Counted from the first letter of the stretch, positions 25,461-35,184 are shown. The stretch is 64,000 bases of DNA from Chryseobacterium sp. H1D6B (GCF_029892445.1 NZ_JARXVJ010000001.1:3348001-3412000); one strand, 5' to 3'. Notes: generated by a model not told the origin, from the sequence alone. A program made the numbers and translations.

Positions 25461-27792
25461 AGATAATAATATAAAAAGGCATTCTTTTCAGCCAGGGGCA
25501 ATGTCTATAATACAAATGGGTGAGCAGCTTATTGGACATCCAAGTACCGCTATTAATGAATTGGTGAAGAATGGTTACGATGCAGATGCACTTTCATGCA
25601 AAGTTTATTTCTCATATTCAAATATTCTAAATGAATCTTTTGCTGTTATTTTCGATGATGGTTCAGGAATGGATTATGAAACCCTTTTTGGAGATTGGTT
25701 AAAGCCTTCTGTTAGCTCGAAAAGAAAAGTGAATAGTAAGAGTGATAAGTATAAAAGAAATCAACTCGGAAGTAAAGGGATTGGCAGATTGGCATCCATG
25801 GCACTTGGTGAAAGAGTTACAGTTGTTACTAGAGAAAAGGAAACGATAGATTATAATTGGATAACGGTTAATAGAGAAGCTTTTAAAGAAGAAAAATTAT
25901 TGTCTGAAATTAACTTTCCGGGAGACACAATATCAGATTATTCCGTTTTATTTCGTAATGGGGATATTATAGAAGAAAGACAATCCAATGTAAATCTTTC
26001 TGTTATAAGTTTCTTAAAAAAAGCCAAACTAGAATCTTTTAGAAAAGGAACACTTATTATAATTGAATCATTAGATGATTCTGTTTTAAAAATATTAAAA
26101 GAAGATCATAATCAGCCTGAATTGCCTAATCAAACGACGCCTTACGAAACTACAAGTTTTTATAAAGCTCTGGCGACTCTTATTACTCCATTGAGCTTGA
26201 ATAATGAAATTCAAAAAGAGTTACAAGAAAAAGGATTAATTGATAGTAAAAAAGCAGTTTCTCCTTCGAAAACCGAATTTTCTATATATTATGGAACTAA
26301 TCTTTTACCAGACCAGGATATAGATGAAATTGAATGGCTTCCAATATCTCCTATTCCAATACAGTCTGTTTATAACTATAGAGTATATGGTAAGGTTTCG
26401 GTAGAAGGGGATGTCTATGGTTATATGTCCTATAAAAGATTAAAAAATGATAGTAGAGAAGAAATTTTTGAATTATCAAAAAGCGAAATTATAGATAAAA
26501 AAGATATTCAACCTGGTTTGTTCGATGATACAGAAGAAAATGAAACCGGGGAATATTATTTTGATATCCGAATTTATGATATAGGAGAAAAAGATAACTT
26601 AGAGAATCTTTCAAACGAAGCGAAACTTAAGAGTGCTGGACAGTTCAGATCTGTATTTAAGAATTTTCAAGGGATGAGAATTTCTAAAAATGGATTTGGT
26701 GTAAAACCTTATGGCGATGAAGTTGAAGATTGGATAGGGCTTTCAAAAGCCAGAGTACAAGATCCCGGTAAAAATGTCAATACTAATCAGATTTTGGGAT
26801 ATGTATTTTTCTATTCTCCTGAAAATGATAAACTTGAAGAAAAAACTAATAGAGAAGGTTTTCTAGAGAATAAAGCGTTTCAGCAAGTTAAAGTAACTAT
26901 GCAAGGGATTTTTTCTTTACTTGGCAAGAAAAGATATAATTATAGACTATTACAAGGTTTAGGAAGAACACCTACTAGTAAGCATCAGCGACCTGATTTT
27001 GAAGAATACTTTAGTACTCTGCTTAATCTTAATGCCGGACCTGACGTGATAAGATATTCTCAGAAATTTATGAATGATGTGACGACATCAATGGATAATA
27101 TTGAAGAGTCTCTTTCATTCTCAGAAAGATTGGCTTCACTTGGAAGCGGAATTGAATTGGTTTATCATGAAATGGCACAACCCATTGCTGGATTAAGAAC
27201 TACAAAATCGTCACTGGACTTAAAGAAAGCAAAAGTCAATTCTGATGTTATGGAAAATTTTGTAAAAGATATAACTAATCTCACTTATGCTACTGATGTA
27301 TTGGCTGAGCTAAGAAAATCTTTGCAGCCTGCCATAGGGAGGACTAGAAATAAGAAATTTATTCCTTCTAACACCTTTCTTAGGGTGTGTAATCTTTATA
27401 AATCAGATATTGAAGAATATAAAATATCGGTCATTACTGATTCCAGACTTGAAAAACATGAAATTAATGATTTGGAATATGCTTTTTGGATCGCATTTCT
27501 AAATATAGTTAATAATGCGGTGTATTGGATAAAAAAAACAGAAAAACCAGGTGAAATACGATTTAGTATGGAGAAAGATGCATTTATAGTAAGTAACTCA
27601 GGACCATTAATTAATGAAGATTTAATTAATTATATTTTTGATTATGGCGTCACTACTAGGTCTGAAAAAAATGCTACGGGATTGGGGCTTGCATTTACAC
27701 AAAGTATTCTTAGCCGAAATAATTGGAATATTTCAGCAGAAAACAGAGAAAATGGACCAGCGTTTATTATTAAAAAAGAATTCAATGGATAG
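25453..27792 (+). CDS. Double-GHKL protein: Hsp90/MORC-like ATPase plus histidine-kinase-like module
   Basis: The 779-residue protein begins at ATG 25453, 8 bp inside the methyltransferase gene. Residues 15-240 are a GHKL ATPase of the Hsp90/MutL/MORC type: E36-LVK-N40 (NELVKNGYDADA), DDGSGM at 68-73 and GSKGIGRLA at 106-114. The middle (about 250-540) is unassigned. Residues 555-779 look like a histidine kinase: an H-box with H572, E573 and P577 (YHEMAQPIAGL), N-box LNIVNNAVYW near N687, G1 VSNSG (713-717) and G2 GLGLA (743-747). No transmembrane segment is present, so the protein is cytosolic. The next gene encodes a receiver protein, which suggests phosphotransfer. Confidence 0.85.
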   Translation: MTEDNNIKRHSFQPGAMSIIQMGEQLIGHPSTAINELVKNGYDADALSCKVYFSYSNILNESFAVIFDDGSGMDYETLFGDWLKPSVSSKRKVNSKSDKYKRNQLGSKGIGRLASMALGERVTVVTREKETIDYNWITVNREAFKEEKLLSEINFPGDTISDYSVLFRNGDIIEERQSNVNLSVISFLKKAKLESFRKGTLIIIESLDDSVLKILKEDHNQPELPNQTTPYETTSFYKALATLITPLSLNNEIQKELQEKGLIDSKKAVSPSKTEFSIYYGTNLLPDQDIDEIEWLPISPIPIQSVYNYRVYGKVSVEGDVYGYMSYKRLKNDSREEIFELSKSEIIDKKDIQPGLFDDTEENETGEYYFDIRIYDIGEKDNLENLSNEAKLKSAGQFRSVFKNFQGMRISKNGFGVKPYGDEVEDWIGLSKARVQDPGKNVNTNQILGYVFFYSPENDKLEEKTNREGFLENKAFQQVKVTMQGIFSLLGKKRYNYRLLQGLGRTPTSKHQRPDFEEYFSTLLNLNAGPDVIRYSQKFMNDVTTSMDNIEESLSFSERLASLGSGIELVYHEMAQPIAGLRTTKSSLDLKKAKVNSDVMENFVKDITNLTYATDVLAELRKSLQPAIGRTRNKKFIPSNTFLRVCNLYKSDIEEYKISVITDSRLEKHEINDLEYAFWIAFLNIVNNAVYWIKKTEKPGEIRFSMEKDAFIVSNSGPLINEDLINYIFDYGVTTRSEKNATGLGLAFTQSILSRNNWNISAENRENGPAFIIKKEFNG

Positions 27793-28912
27793 AAAAGGTG
27801 TAATAATTCATTTAGATAATGATCTAAAAGGTATTCTCCAACCCTCTAAGGATTTATTTGATCAAATTGGTATCGAGATAGATTATATTATTTGCTCAAC
27901 AAAGGAAGAGTTTGAAAGTTCTATCTCAGAGCATAAAGATTTTGTAAAAGCATTAGTATTTGATCTTTTAAGTGAAGAACCCACTGATGGGGAATTAAAC
28001 CAAAAAGATGCTGAATTTCTTGAAAATGTTAGAGGTGGATTTGCTGCCTTTAATATTCCAATTTTTATATATAGTGGATATCTTGAGGCTTTATCAGATC
28101 AGTTCGATAATTGTGGGACTGTTTTTAAAGTAGATAAAGATGAGGATTTTAAAGAAAAGATTATAGATAAAATAATTTTATTTTATGAATCCGGTTTTAT
28201 TGATGTTTTCTGTCCAGGAGGTTTACTAGAAAAGCAAATACATATTGATTTACATAGTGCATTTACTAAGCAATTTCTTCAAAATGATGAAATTGAAAAC
28301 ATTATTAAAAATATCAACGGAACTAAAAACTATAAAGAAACTTCTGAAAGAATAAAAAAAATTTTTAAAAGAATAGCTGTAAGAACATTGCTATTTGAGT
28401 TATTACTTCCTGAAGTTAATGAAGAAGGGCACATAATTGAAGAAACTGTAAGTAGTACTGAACATTACATAAGGCGTATTGGGTCGATTCCTGTATGGAC
28501 AGGAGATATTTTTAGAAAAAAAGATACAGATGAATTTGTTTTTGTCTTAACTCCGAGATGTAATGTTATACGAAATAGCTCAATTTTAGTTTGCCCTTTC
28601 GATTGGAAAGAGATACTGCACAAGAAAGACAAAATTTCTAAAATGCTTCAGGCCGATCCTACAGTATCTGGATATGATAGATATTTACCTCCTTCTCCGA
28701 TTTTTGAAGGCGGAAAACTATTGCTTTCTAAATATTTTATGCTAGAAAAATCAGAGTTATTAGCTGATTATTATCTTGTAATAACTTTGAGTGATGAACT
28801 AACAAATGAGGTTTTAGGAAAGTTTGGTTCTCATTTTTTTAGAACTGGTATAACCCCGTGGGATCCAGATGAGCTTTCAGAAGAAATACTAGCTACTAAT
28901 GTCAAAAAATAA
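27785..28912 (+). CDS. Receiver-domain protein with unknown C-terminal domain
   Basis: The 375-residue protein starts at ATG 27785, 8 bp inside the preceding GHKL gene; the longer frame to 27638 is not needed. Residues 1-125 form a receiver domain with all key positions: acidic D11/D13 (HLDND), phospho-acceptor D60 (KALVFDLLSEE), S97 (IPIFIYSGY) and K115 (GTVFKVDKD). The C-terminal 240 residues have no HTH I recognise. They contain FVLTPRCNVIRNSS and ILVCPFDWKEIL, with two cysteines, and look like a new effector or adaptor domain. It is the likely phosphorylation partner of the upstream kinase-like module and may control the nucleases downstream. Confidence 0.75.
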   Translation: MDRKGVIIHLDNDLKGILQPSKDLFDQIGIEIDYIICSTKEEFESSISEHKDFVKALVFDLLSEEPTDGELNQKDAEFLENVRGGFAAFNIPIFIYSGYLEALSDQFDNCGTVFKVDKDEDFKEKIIDKIILFYESGFIDVFCPGGLLEKQIHIDLHSAFTKQFLQNDEIENIIKNINGTKNYKETSERIKKIFKRIAVRTLLFELLLPEVNEEGHIIEETVSSTEHYIRRIGSIPVWTGDIFRKKDTDEFVFVLTPRCNVIRNSSILVCPFDWKEILHKKDKISKMLQADPTVSGYDRYLPPSPIFEGGKLLLSKYFMLEKSELLADYYLVITLSDELTNEVLGKFGSHFFRTGITPWDPDELSEEILATNVKK

Positions 28913-29666
28913 TTGGTCTTACGAGGAACATATCGTTGCTTACAATCTGTACTGCAAAATACCATTCACTAAAATTAACAGCAATTACGGACCCATTAAA
29001 GAACTTGCTTCAATAATAGGTAGGACAAGTGGCTCCGTTGCAATGAAATTAGCTAATTTCGCCAGACTTGATCCTTTTCAAAAGGCCAGAAATGTCTCTG
29101 GATTATCTCAAGGAGCGAAGGGTGAAGAAATAGTCTGGAATGAATTTAATAATAATTGGGAGGAGCTTGTGTATAAAAGTGAACAGATACTTGCTCGATA
29201 CAAGAACGATTCGCTTGAATATTCTTCTGATATTATTACAAGTGATCTTCCTCCTCTGGGTAAAGACCGAGAGGCTCTTGTTAAGGTGCGGGTTAATCAA
29301 TCATTTTTTAGGAGAGCTGTAATTGCATCATATAACTTTAAATGCTGTATTACTAACATTGCAATTCCTGATCTGCTTATTGCAGGACATATTATTCCTT
29401 GGTCTGTAGAAAGTGAGCATCGGACAAATCCAGCGAACGGTTTATGTCTTAATGCTCTTCATGACAAAGCATTTGATAAAGGTTTAATGACTATAACACC
29501 TGACTACGAAATTAAATACTCTGAAAAGCTTCTTAGAGAGATTGATAAAACAGACTATGAGAATTTTTTTTATCCATACCAAAATAAAAAAATTAGACTA
29601 CCACAAAAATTTCATCCGTTAGCTGAATTTTTAGAATATCACAACTCTAAAATTTTCATGCAATAA
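28899..29666 (+). CDS. HNH endonuclease with N-terminal Myb/SANT-like helices
   Basis: The 255-residue protein begins with a helical DNA-binding-like part (WSYEEHIVAYNLYCKIPFTK, then LASIIGRTSGSVAMKLANF). The C-terminal HNH core is CCITNIAIPDLLIAGHIIPW, then NPANGLCLNALHDKAFDKG, with the catalytic AGH histidine and the later N and H positions. This family is typical of restriction enzymes in C5-methyltransferase operons. It overlaps the receiver-protein gene by 14 bp. It is probably the restriction nuclease of the system, cutting DNA that lacks the cognate methylation. A PD-(D/E)XK protein follows 44 bp later. Confidence 0.88.
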   Translation: MSKNNWSYEEHIVAYNLYCKIPFTKINSNYGPIKELASIIGRTSGSVAMKLANFARLDPFQKARNVSGLSQGAKGEEIVWNEFNNNWEELVYKSEQILARYKNDSLEYSSDIITSDLPPLGKDREALVKVRVNQSFFRRAVIASYNFKCCITNIAIPDLLIAGHIIPWSVESEHRTNPANGLCLNALHDKAFDKGLMTITPDYEIKYSEKLLREIDKTDYENFFYPYQNKKIRLPQKFHPLAEFLEYHNSKIFMQ

Positions 29667-29710
29667 ATTTGGAATTTGTTCAAAAAATTAACCAAAAAAA
29701 ATAAAACTAA

Positions 29711-31393
29711 ATGATAACCATTGCTCAACGACTTCAATTCGAGGATGTTTTTCCTAATGAAAAAAAAGAAGATGTAGTTTATTACATTAGAAAAGTTTCA
29801 AAAGAAACACTTTTAAGAACCATTGGATTTTGTAACACAAATCCAAACACTAATTTTGATAATTTTTTTACTAATACTGTCTTATTGGATGATATTTTTG
29901 AAAGAGTTGTAAGATATTCTAAGAAAAATAATGTTAAGGAAAAACCTATTCTTATTTCTAAGTACGCAAGTTTAAAATTGGCTGAGCATATATTAGCACA
30001 GAAAGATTTATTAGAGGGACCAATTTCTATAGATGAAGATGAACTCAATCTATTTAAAGCATTTTTAGTAATAAATACAGAGCTCAATAGTAAACAAAAG
30101 TTTGACAATTTAAATTTTGACAATTTTGAAAAACTTGTTGATTTGACTTTAACACTCAAATTTCCTGAGTCCGATCTGGCGTTATTTAGCAATGATGATT
30201 TAGAATTTTTAAAATTGATTTATGCAACGATCTATAAGGTAGATGAACTTTTTAAATTTCTTAATAGCAATGATGATTTTGTTGAGCTTAAAGTAGAATT
30301 CTTAAAAAGTTTCAACACCGATAGCGAAAAAGAATTCATTAAGCAAATGAAATTTTTATTTGGTAAACTGTTAGAATCAAAAATCACTAAGAATTACACC
30401 TTTGAAGTGGACGATGACAGTGCTTTGAATTTCCTAAAGTCTATGAGCTCTGAAAATATTAAAATTGATGAGGACTTCACAGTTCTTAAAAATAATCCGA
30501 TATATTTCTTAGAAGATAATCTATTTTCAATAGTAAACTATTTCTTCTCTGTAGATAAATTTTATAGAAGCACGAAATTTAAGCTGAAGGAGATTTACGA
30601 AAGTAAAGAGCCACTAAAAAAGAAGTACGGAAATTTTTTCGGTTTTTTTAATAAGAATTTTTCAGAAGATTTTCTAATGAAAAATTTGTTAGACGATATT
30701 TTTCACAAAAAGTATTTTGTTAAAAAACCAGATACTGAAAAAGAGTTAGACGGAGAACCTGATTACTATCTACGTTATGAAAAAAATATATTTCTTTTTG
30801 AGAACAAAGATGTTTTAGTCTCTAAATCATTAAAATCATCTGGAAACATAGATGATATTAACAGTTTACTAGAATCTAAATTTGTTAAAGACGGTAAAAA
30901 AAGTGTTGGAATTGGTCAGATTATTAACTCAATTCAGGAAATACAGGATAAAAAATTCCGCTTTGATGAAGGTGTTAATTCAGATAAAAAATTCACAATA
31001 TATCCTATACTACTAATTCAGGATAGAATATTTCAGAGTCCTGGAGTCAATTATAGACTAAATGATTGGTATAGATCAATGGCCAAAGAAAAACTGGGCG
31101 CCAATTACGATAAAAATTATATCAAAGGATTAACTGTCATTGATATCGATACTTTAATTTTTTGGGCACCTTATTTAAAACAAAAGGATAGACATTTTAA
31201 AGAAATTTTGATTGATCATTTAAAAAGAATGGAAACTCATAAAAAGATCAATGCTTCTACAGAGCAAGAGGCACTTTATCGAACAAATAAAAATTTGATG
31301 GAACAACTCGGTTCAATTTCTTCTAGAAAAATACCTTTTAGAATTCCAACAGAAGATTTTGTGCAAATGTTTAAAGAAGTAATAATGGACTAG
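29711..31393 (+). CDS. PD-(D/E)XK nuclease-like protein
   Basis: The 560-residue protein of unknown family is very rich in Lys, Asp, Asn and Phe. A textbook nuclease core lies at residues 350-366: P350-D351 followed after 12 residues by E364-N-K366 (EPDYYLRYEKNIFLFENKD). Up to residue 340 it is mostly helical with no known motif. After the core, GKKSVGIGQIINSIQEIQDK could supply the conserved Gln/Lys that helps catalysis in such nucleases. It is the sixth gene in the same direction as vsr, 44 bp after the HNH gene, and presumably belongs to the same system. Restriction of foreign DNA is inferred. Confidence 0.65.
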   Translation: MITIAQRLQFEDVFPNEKKEDVVYYIRKVSKETLLRTIGFCNTNPNTNFDNFFTNTVLLDDIFERVVRYSKKNNVKEKPILISKYASLKLAEHILAQKDLLEGPISIDEDELNLFKAFLVINTELNSKQKFDNLNFDNFEKLVDLTLTLKFPESDLALFSNDDLEFLKLIYATIYKVDELFKFLNSNDDFVELKVEFLKSFNTDSEKEFIKQMKFLFGKLLESKITKNYTFEVDDDSALNFLKSMSSENIKIDEDFTVLKNNPIYFLEDNLFSIVNYFFSVDKFYRSTKFKLKEIYESKEPLKKKYGNFFGFFNKNFSEDFLMKNLLDDIFHKKYFVKKPDTEKELDGEPDYYLRYEKNIFLFENKDVLVSKSLKSSGNIDDINSLLESKFVKDGKKSVGIGQIINSIQEIQDKKFRFDEGVNSDKKFTIYPILLIQDRIFQSPGVNYRLNDWYRSMAKEKLGANYDKNYIKGLTVIDIDTLIFWAPYLKQKDRHFKEILIDHLKRMETHKKINASTEQEALYRTNKNLMEQLGSISSRKIPFRIPTEDFVQMFKEVIMD

Positions 31394-31424
31394 ATTTACT
31401 AGTTTACTGAATATTTTTTAATTT

Positions 31425-31978
31425 ATGAAAGAATCTGAATTTCTTCTTCAAATTCACAAAAGGATTTCTATTATTTCATTTGGCGCTTCAGCGCTTAGAA
31501 ATCAGGGTGCATCTGGTATTATAAAAATTGCAAGAGATTATTTTTAACAAATAGATATTAATGAGTTTGTCAATGCATTGGAAATCGAAAGCTATTATAA
31601 ACTTTTTCTCAATGAGCATACTAAAAATTTAATTTCTAATTTTCCAGAAAAGGGTAAATCTTGGGGAGCTGCAAGAAAAGGATTGAATTTATTTTTCCGG
31701 GAAATTATTTATAAAAAATTCTTTTCTGACCAGTACGAATTTCCTAAAGATCTTTTTCGAATTTAATAAAAAATTCAAATTTTTAGAAGTACCTCTCGAC
31801 AGAGATGTCGCTTTAGATATATATTATGAAACCGACATGATTTTACCCAAATGGAGGTCTATAAAAACTTTGACTCAAGAAGGTTAGTGATCTCTATCAA
31901 ACGGCAGCACAGAAGATAACTGAGAATGAAAAAACAGCAAGAGTAAATCTGGATTTAAAGTACTGGAGAAGTAATTAA
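31425..31978 (+). pseudogene. Decayed gene of unknown function after the restriction operon
   Basis: Starts 31 bp after the PD-(D/E)XK gene (MKESEFLLQIHKRISIISFG). The frame is broken by TAA at 31545-31547, resumes in frame (NEFVNALEIESYYKLFLNEH...EFPKD) and then shifts at about 31755 to EFNKKFKFLEVPLDRDVALD and LPKWRSIKTLTQEG. After another break it ends SDLYQTAAQKITENEKTARV...YWRSN. All pieces read like one protein of about 180 residues, so at least one nonsense and two frameshift changes are needed. The family is unknown. The last gene of the operon has therefore been lost in this strain. Confidence 0.65.
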
Positions 31979-32214
31979 GAGCCTATTTAGATAAAAATTG
32001 ATTATTTTCAAAACTTATAAATCCTAACCAAAGTCAGTATTTATTCATTAAATGTGAAACTCAAACTATTTTCAGCGATATCGTTTCACAGCTGCGACAG
32101 GGGGTTTAACAGCATTTACAATTTTTTTCAACCCATAGCCAAGTTCCTATCTTTCGTTCACATTGATTTCGTTGTATCATGTAGCTTTTTACAGTTGCCG
32201 ATTATGCGATAAAT

Positions 32215-32985
32215 TTATTTAGTAAGACTATTCTTATTTTTTAATGATTTCATAAATATTAGCATCGAATAATAATTAAACTCTTTCACATAATGCTCCA
32301 CAGCTTCAATTCCTGAGGTTATGTAATCCAACTTTTCTTTTTTATAAACTCCAATATTATATTCAATCAAAAATTTAGGTTTTAATTTCAAAATTAAATC
32401 ATCTAATTCAATACCATATTTTTCAGCATTTTCATATAACAATAAATCAGTACTTAGATTTTTATTTTTTTCATCAGCAAATATTGCTCTATGCGTATTC
32501 AAATTACGATGCTCAATTAAATGTTCAAAAGTTTTAAAATAATTTTCAATTATTAGTTTTAAGGGAGAGTTTTTTAATTTAGGTTGGTTTCTTAGGTTAT
32601 TCCAAGTACAATCTTTCTCTTTCAAACCGATATTATAAAAATCATTTACTGCTAATTTCTTAACTTCTAGAATTGTATGAATTTTATGTAAAAAAACTTC
32701 ATAATGATATTTGATATAATCCAATTCATTAATCTCATTCTCTTTATAAAATTTTTTAAAGGGATATCGCCTAATGAAGATTTTTATTTTCCTCAAGTCC
32801 TCAAGTAAATCACTTAGAAGATTTAGATGTTTAGAAATTTTTGAACCTTTTTTTGCTTCGTTTGAAAGTAGATGATGGTTATTTTTTTCAATATTGAAAT
32901 CTTTATGAGACTGAGTTGTCTTATATTCATTACTTAAAAAATTAAGAAATGACTTCCATAGTTCCAAACTTTCATTTTCATTCAT
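32215..32985 (-). CDS. Putative HEPN-type protein
   Basis: The 256-residue, highly charged, helical protein lacks a signal peptide. HR160-NLNTH165 fits the R-x4-H catalytic motif of HEPN ribonucleases and is placed, as expected, at the start of a late helix (HLIEHRNLNTHRAIF). The overall impression is of Cthe_2314-like HEPN proteins, but this is not certain. The gene is AT-rich and lies 77 bp downstream of the FRG gene in the same direction, so the two may form a toxin/antiphage unit. Antiphage abortive activity is an inference from motif and neighbourhood. Confidence 0.5.
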   Translation of the reverse strand: MNENESLELWKSFLNFLSNEYKTTQSHKDFNIEKNNHHLLSNEAKKGSKISKHLNLLSDLLEDLRKIKIFIRRYPFKKFYKENEINELDYIKYHYEVFLHKIHTILEVKKLAVNDFYNIGLKEKDCTWNNLRNQPKLKNSPLKLIIENYFKTFEHLIEHRNLNTHRAIFADEKNKNLSTDLLLYENAEKYGIELDDLILKLKPKFLIEYNIGVYKKEKLDYITSGIEAVEHYVKEFNYYSMLIFMKSLKNKNSLTK

Positions 32986-33062
32986 CTAATACTAAAAATT
33001 AAAATTGTTATTAATACAAATCCAGAGTTTGCTGGAATGAATAAGCTATGCAGCTCTAAAAA

Positions 33063-33896
33063 CTATCCATAATACTTTTTTAGATATTTTGCCTGATTAT
33101 CTAACTCGGGAAATAAAGTGGCTTCACTTATTCCTAAAACATTTAATTCTTCTAATATTTCATCCTTGCTATCATTATCAATTTTAAAATCTACACCTTT
33201 TAAATCCAAATTTAAAATCCAGTCATTAGGAATTTTTGCAGGAATGCTTTTTTTTCCAGATATCCCAAATAATAAAAATGCTCCACTTTGTTTTATAATT
33301 CTACCATTATTCTGTTTAACCTTTACTGCAATAACTCTCTCAATATCTTTTTCATCTATTATAGATTGAAAATAAGATTTTTCTTCCTTTATTTCGTGTA
33401 TCAAATATGCAATTTCATCTTCATCATTAAACTCTTTGACAGTAAGTCCCTTAATTCCGTTAATTTCAAATTTGTTATCTCTTTTTGCAATATTGGAAAT
33501 TATACTTGCAGTATCACTGTCGTAATATTTAATGTCCTTTTTAGGAATTTTAAAAGCAATAACATTCCCATCTTTTTTTCCTTTTTCGGAGCAAGTAAAA
33601 TAAAGAGCAACAAGTGGATTAGTTGTTATATCTAAGAGTCTTGTTGGCAGACCATAATGTTGCATTTTTACTAGTTTTTCCAATGCGCTTTTATCGTTAA
33701 GAAAATCTGATGAAGTTCTCAATAAAAATTCTTTGAAGAGATTGTGCTCATTATTAATTAGGTTCCTGGTTCTATAGATTCCAGGTACTAATTGATAATC
33801 AATATCAGAGTGTCCTCTAAAATATAATTCAGAAAATTTAGACTTTGGGATTTTTTTTAATTCTGTTATGAATTCAGCAATGTTCTTTATTGACAT
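33063..33896 (-). CDS. FRG-domain protein
   Basis: The 277-residue protein has the eponymous F26-R27-G28 in SELYFRGHSDIDYQLVPG. The second family block, KMQHYGLPTRLLDITTNPLVALYFTC, lies around residues 77-102. FRG domains are found in many phage-defence and toxin-like proteins; their biochemical role is not settled. The C-terminal half (120-277) is unassigned. It is followed by the HEPN-like gene on the same strand and preceded by 220 bp without genes. Assignment to FRG is firm; the role is inferred. Confidence 0.85.
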   Translation of the reverse strand: MSIKNIAEFITELKKIPKSKFSELYFRGHSDIDYQLVPGIYRTRNLINNEHNLFKEFLLRTSSDFLNDKSALEKLVKMQHYGLPTRLLDITTNPLVALYFTCSEKGKKDGNVIAFKIPKKDIKYYDSDTASIISNIAKRDNKFEINGIKGLTVKEFNDEDEIAYLIHEIKEEKSYFQSIIDEKDIERVIAVKVKQNNGRIIKQSGAFLLFGISGKKSIPAKIPNDWILNLDLKGVDFKIDNDSKDEILEELNVLGISEATLFPELDNQAKYLKKYYG

Positions 33897-34053
33897 GTAA
33901 TTGTATATTGATTTATATCAAGTCTCAAATATCAAAACCTACAAATTCAACCTTGCAGGTTTCCGTAAACAACAAAAATAAAAACCATTATAAAATCCAC
34001 TATCAGTATTTTTACTGTATTTAATTATTGACTATAAATTCTTTTCATTTCAT

Positions 34054-34093
34054 AAACTTGAAAATCCTAATAAGAGTTGGGATTTTCAAGTTT
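34054..34093 (-). terminator. Intrinsic terminator
   Basis: A 14-bp perfect stem (AAACTTGAAAATCC / GGATTTTCAAGTTT) with a 12-nt loop lies 27 bp after the stop of the minus-strand gene at 34120. Confidence 0.6.
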
Positions 34094-34119
34094 ATACTTA
34101 ATCTAGTATTTCGCTAATA

Positions 34120-35184
34120 TTATCTGTTGGACTTTTTAATATTGGTTTTCCAGAATAACTTATCAATTTTAGTAATTATTTTATGGATTATTATATGTTT
34201 TTTTGGTAATTCGTAGTTTTTGTTTTTGATGAAATTTTCTTTTAGGATATTTTCATCGTAATCATAATAATTTTGCAGTATTTTATGTTTCTCATATAAT
34301 GTATTTTTTGATAATTCTATTAATCTTTCATATGCTGTAATTTTTTCAAAATATCTGTAATTACTTATTTCATTTAAAGTACTTTGATTTTCTTTTCTTA
34401 AAAATGCCCAAGTCATAAATTGCAATAAAAAATATATTTTTATATAATTTTCCAGATTATAATTAAATGATAATCCAAATTCGTGCAGTATAGAGTGACG
34501 ATTAATCTCATTAGTTAAAGGCTGTCCACTGGTATTTAGATAAAAAGATTTATTTACGAAATCATCAACGAATGAAAACCAAATTTCATAATATTCTTTT
34601 TGTAGTTGTGAAAGTTCTTCTATTTGATTTTCATTAAAATTCAATAGCTCATTATTCTCGCTTTTTGAGTATTTTAAATTTTTGATATAAACAGAAATTA
34701 AATCATTTTTTAACATTTTAAAACTGTTTTTTATATCCTTCATTCTGATTGTCTCAGTTGAAAATCCTTTTTCAGTTATTAAATATTTTCTTATAATACC
34801 TTCTATGATTGGTATTATTGTTTTTATACTTCCCTCGTAATCTTTCTGAAAAGCGTAAATAATGCTATTTTCTATAGATTGGGAAAATGGTTTTATATAG
34901 GTGCATCTTACACAATAACCTTCTACGAAAGAAGCAGTAAATCTTAAGTCATAAAATTTCTTAGATACAATTCCTAAAATTTTTGATTTACTGACTTGAT
35001 CGTTTGGTTTTAGTTTTGAAATTGCAGACAGTTCATATCCTTGAAAAAATATTGGAGAAATAAATAACCAATCATTTTGCTTTAAAATCTCATTTATATT
35101 TTCAAATCTTTTTAATTTTTCTATTGCTTGTTGATCGGATCTTTTATATAGATTGAAATAACAATTAGTAGTTTCTACACTCAT
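34120..35184 (-). CDS. HEPN-motif protein of unknown function
   Basis: The 354-residue helical protein is cytosolic, with no signal peptide. NR229-HSILH234-EFG matches the NRHxILHG form of the HEPN R-x4-H motif. The region before it (QKDYEGSIKTIIPIIEGIIRKYL) resembles the helix that precedes this motif in several bacterial abortive-infection-type proteins. The C-terminus is lysine-rich. It lies 89 bp after the NYN gene, on the same strand. An RNase role in defence is inferred; no antitoxin partner is obvious. Confidence 0.5.
   Translation of the reverse strand: MSVETTNCYFNLYKRSDQQAIEKLKRFENINEILKQNDWLFISPIFFQGYELSAISKLKPNDQVSKSKILGIVSKKFYDLRFTASFVEGYCVRCTYIKPFSQSIENSIIYAFQKDYEGSIKTIIPIIEGIIRKYLITEKGFSTETIRMKDIKNSFKMLKNDLISVYIKNLKYSKSENNELLNFNENQIEELSQLQKEYYEIWFSFVDDFVNKSFYLNTSGQPLTNEINRHSILHEFGLSFNYNLENYIKIYFLLQFMTWAFLRKENQSTLNEISNYRYFEKITAYERLIELSKNTLYEKHKILQNYYDYDENILKENFIKNKNYELPKKHIIIHKIITKIDKLFWKTNIKKSNR

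Noticed and set aside
27638..27784. N-terminal extension of the receiver-domain protein
   Set aside because: This stretch lies inside the coding region of the GHKL gene. The receiver fold starts at ATG 27785.
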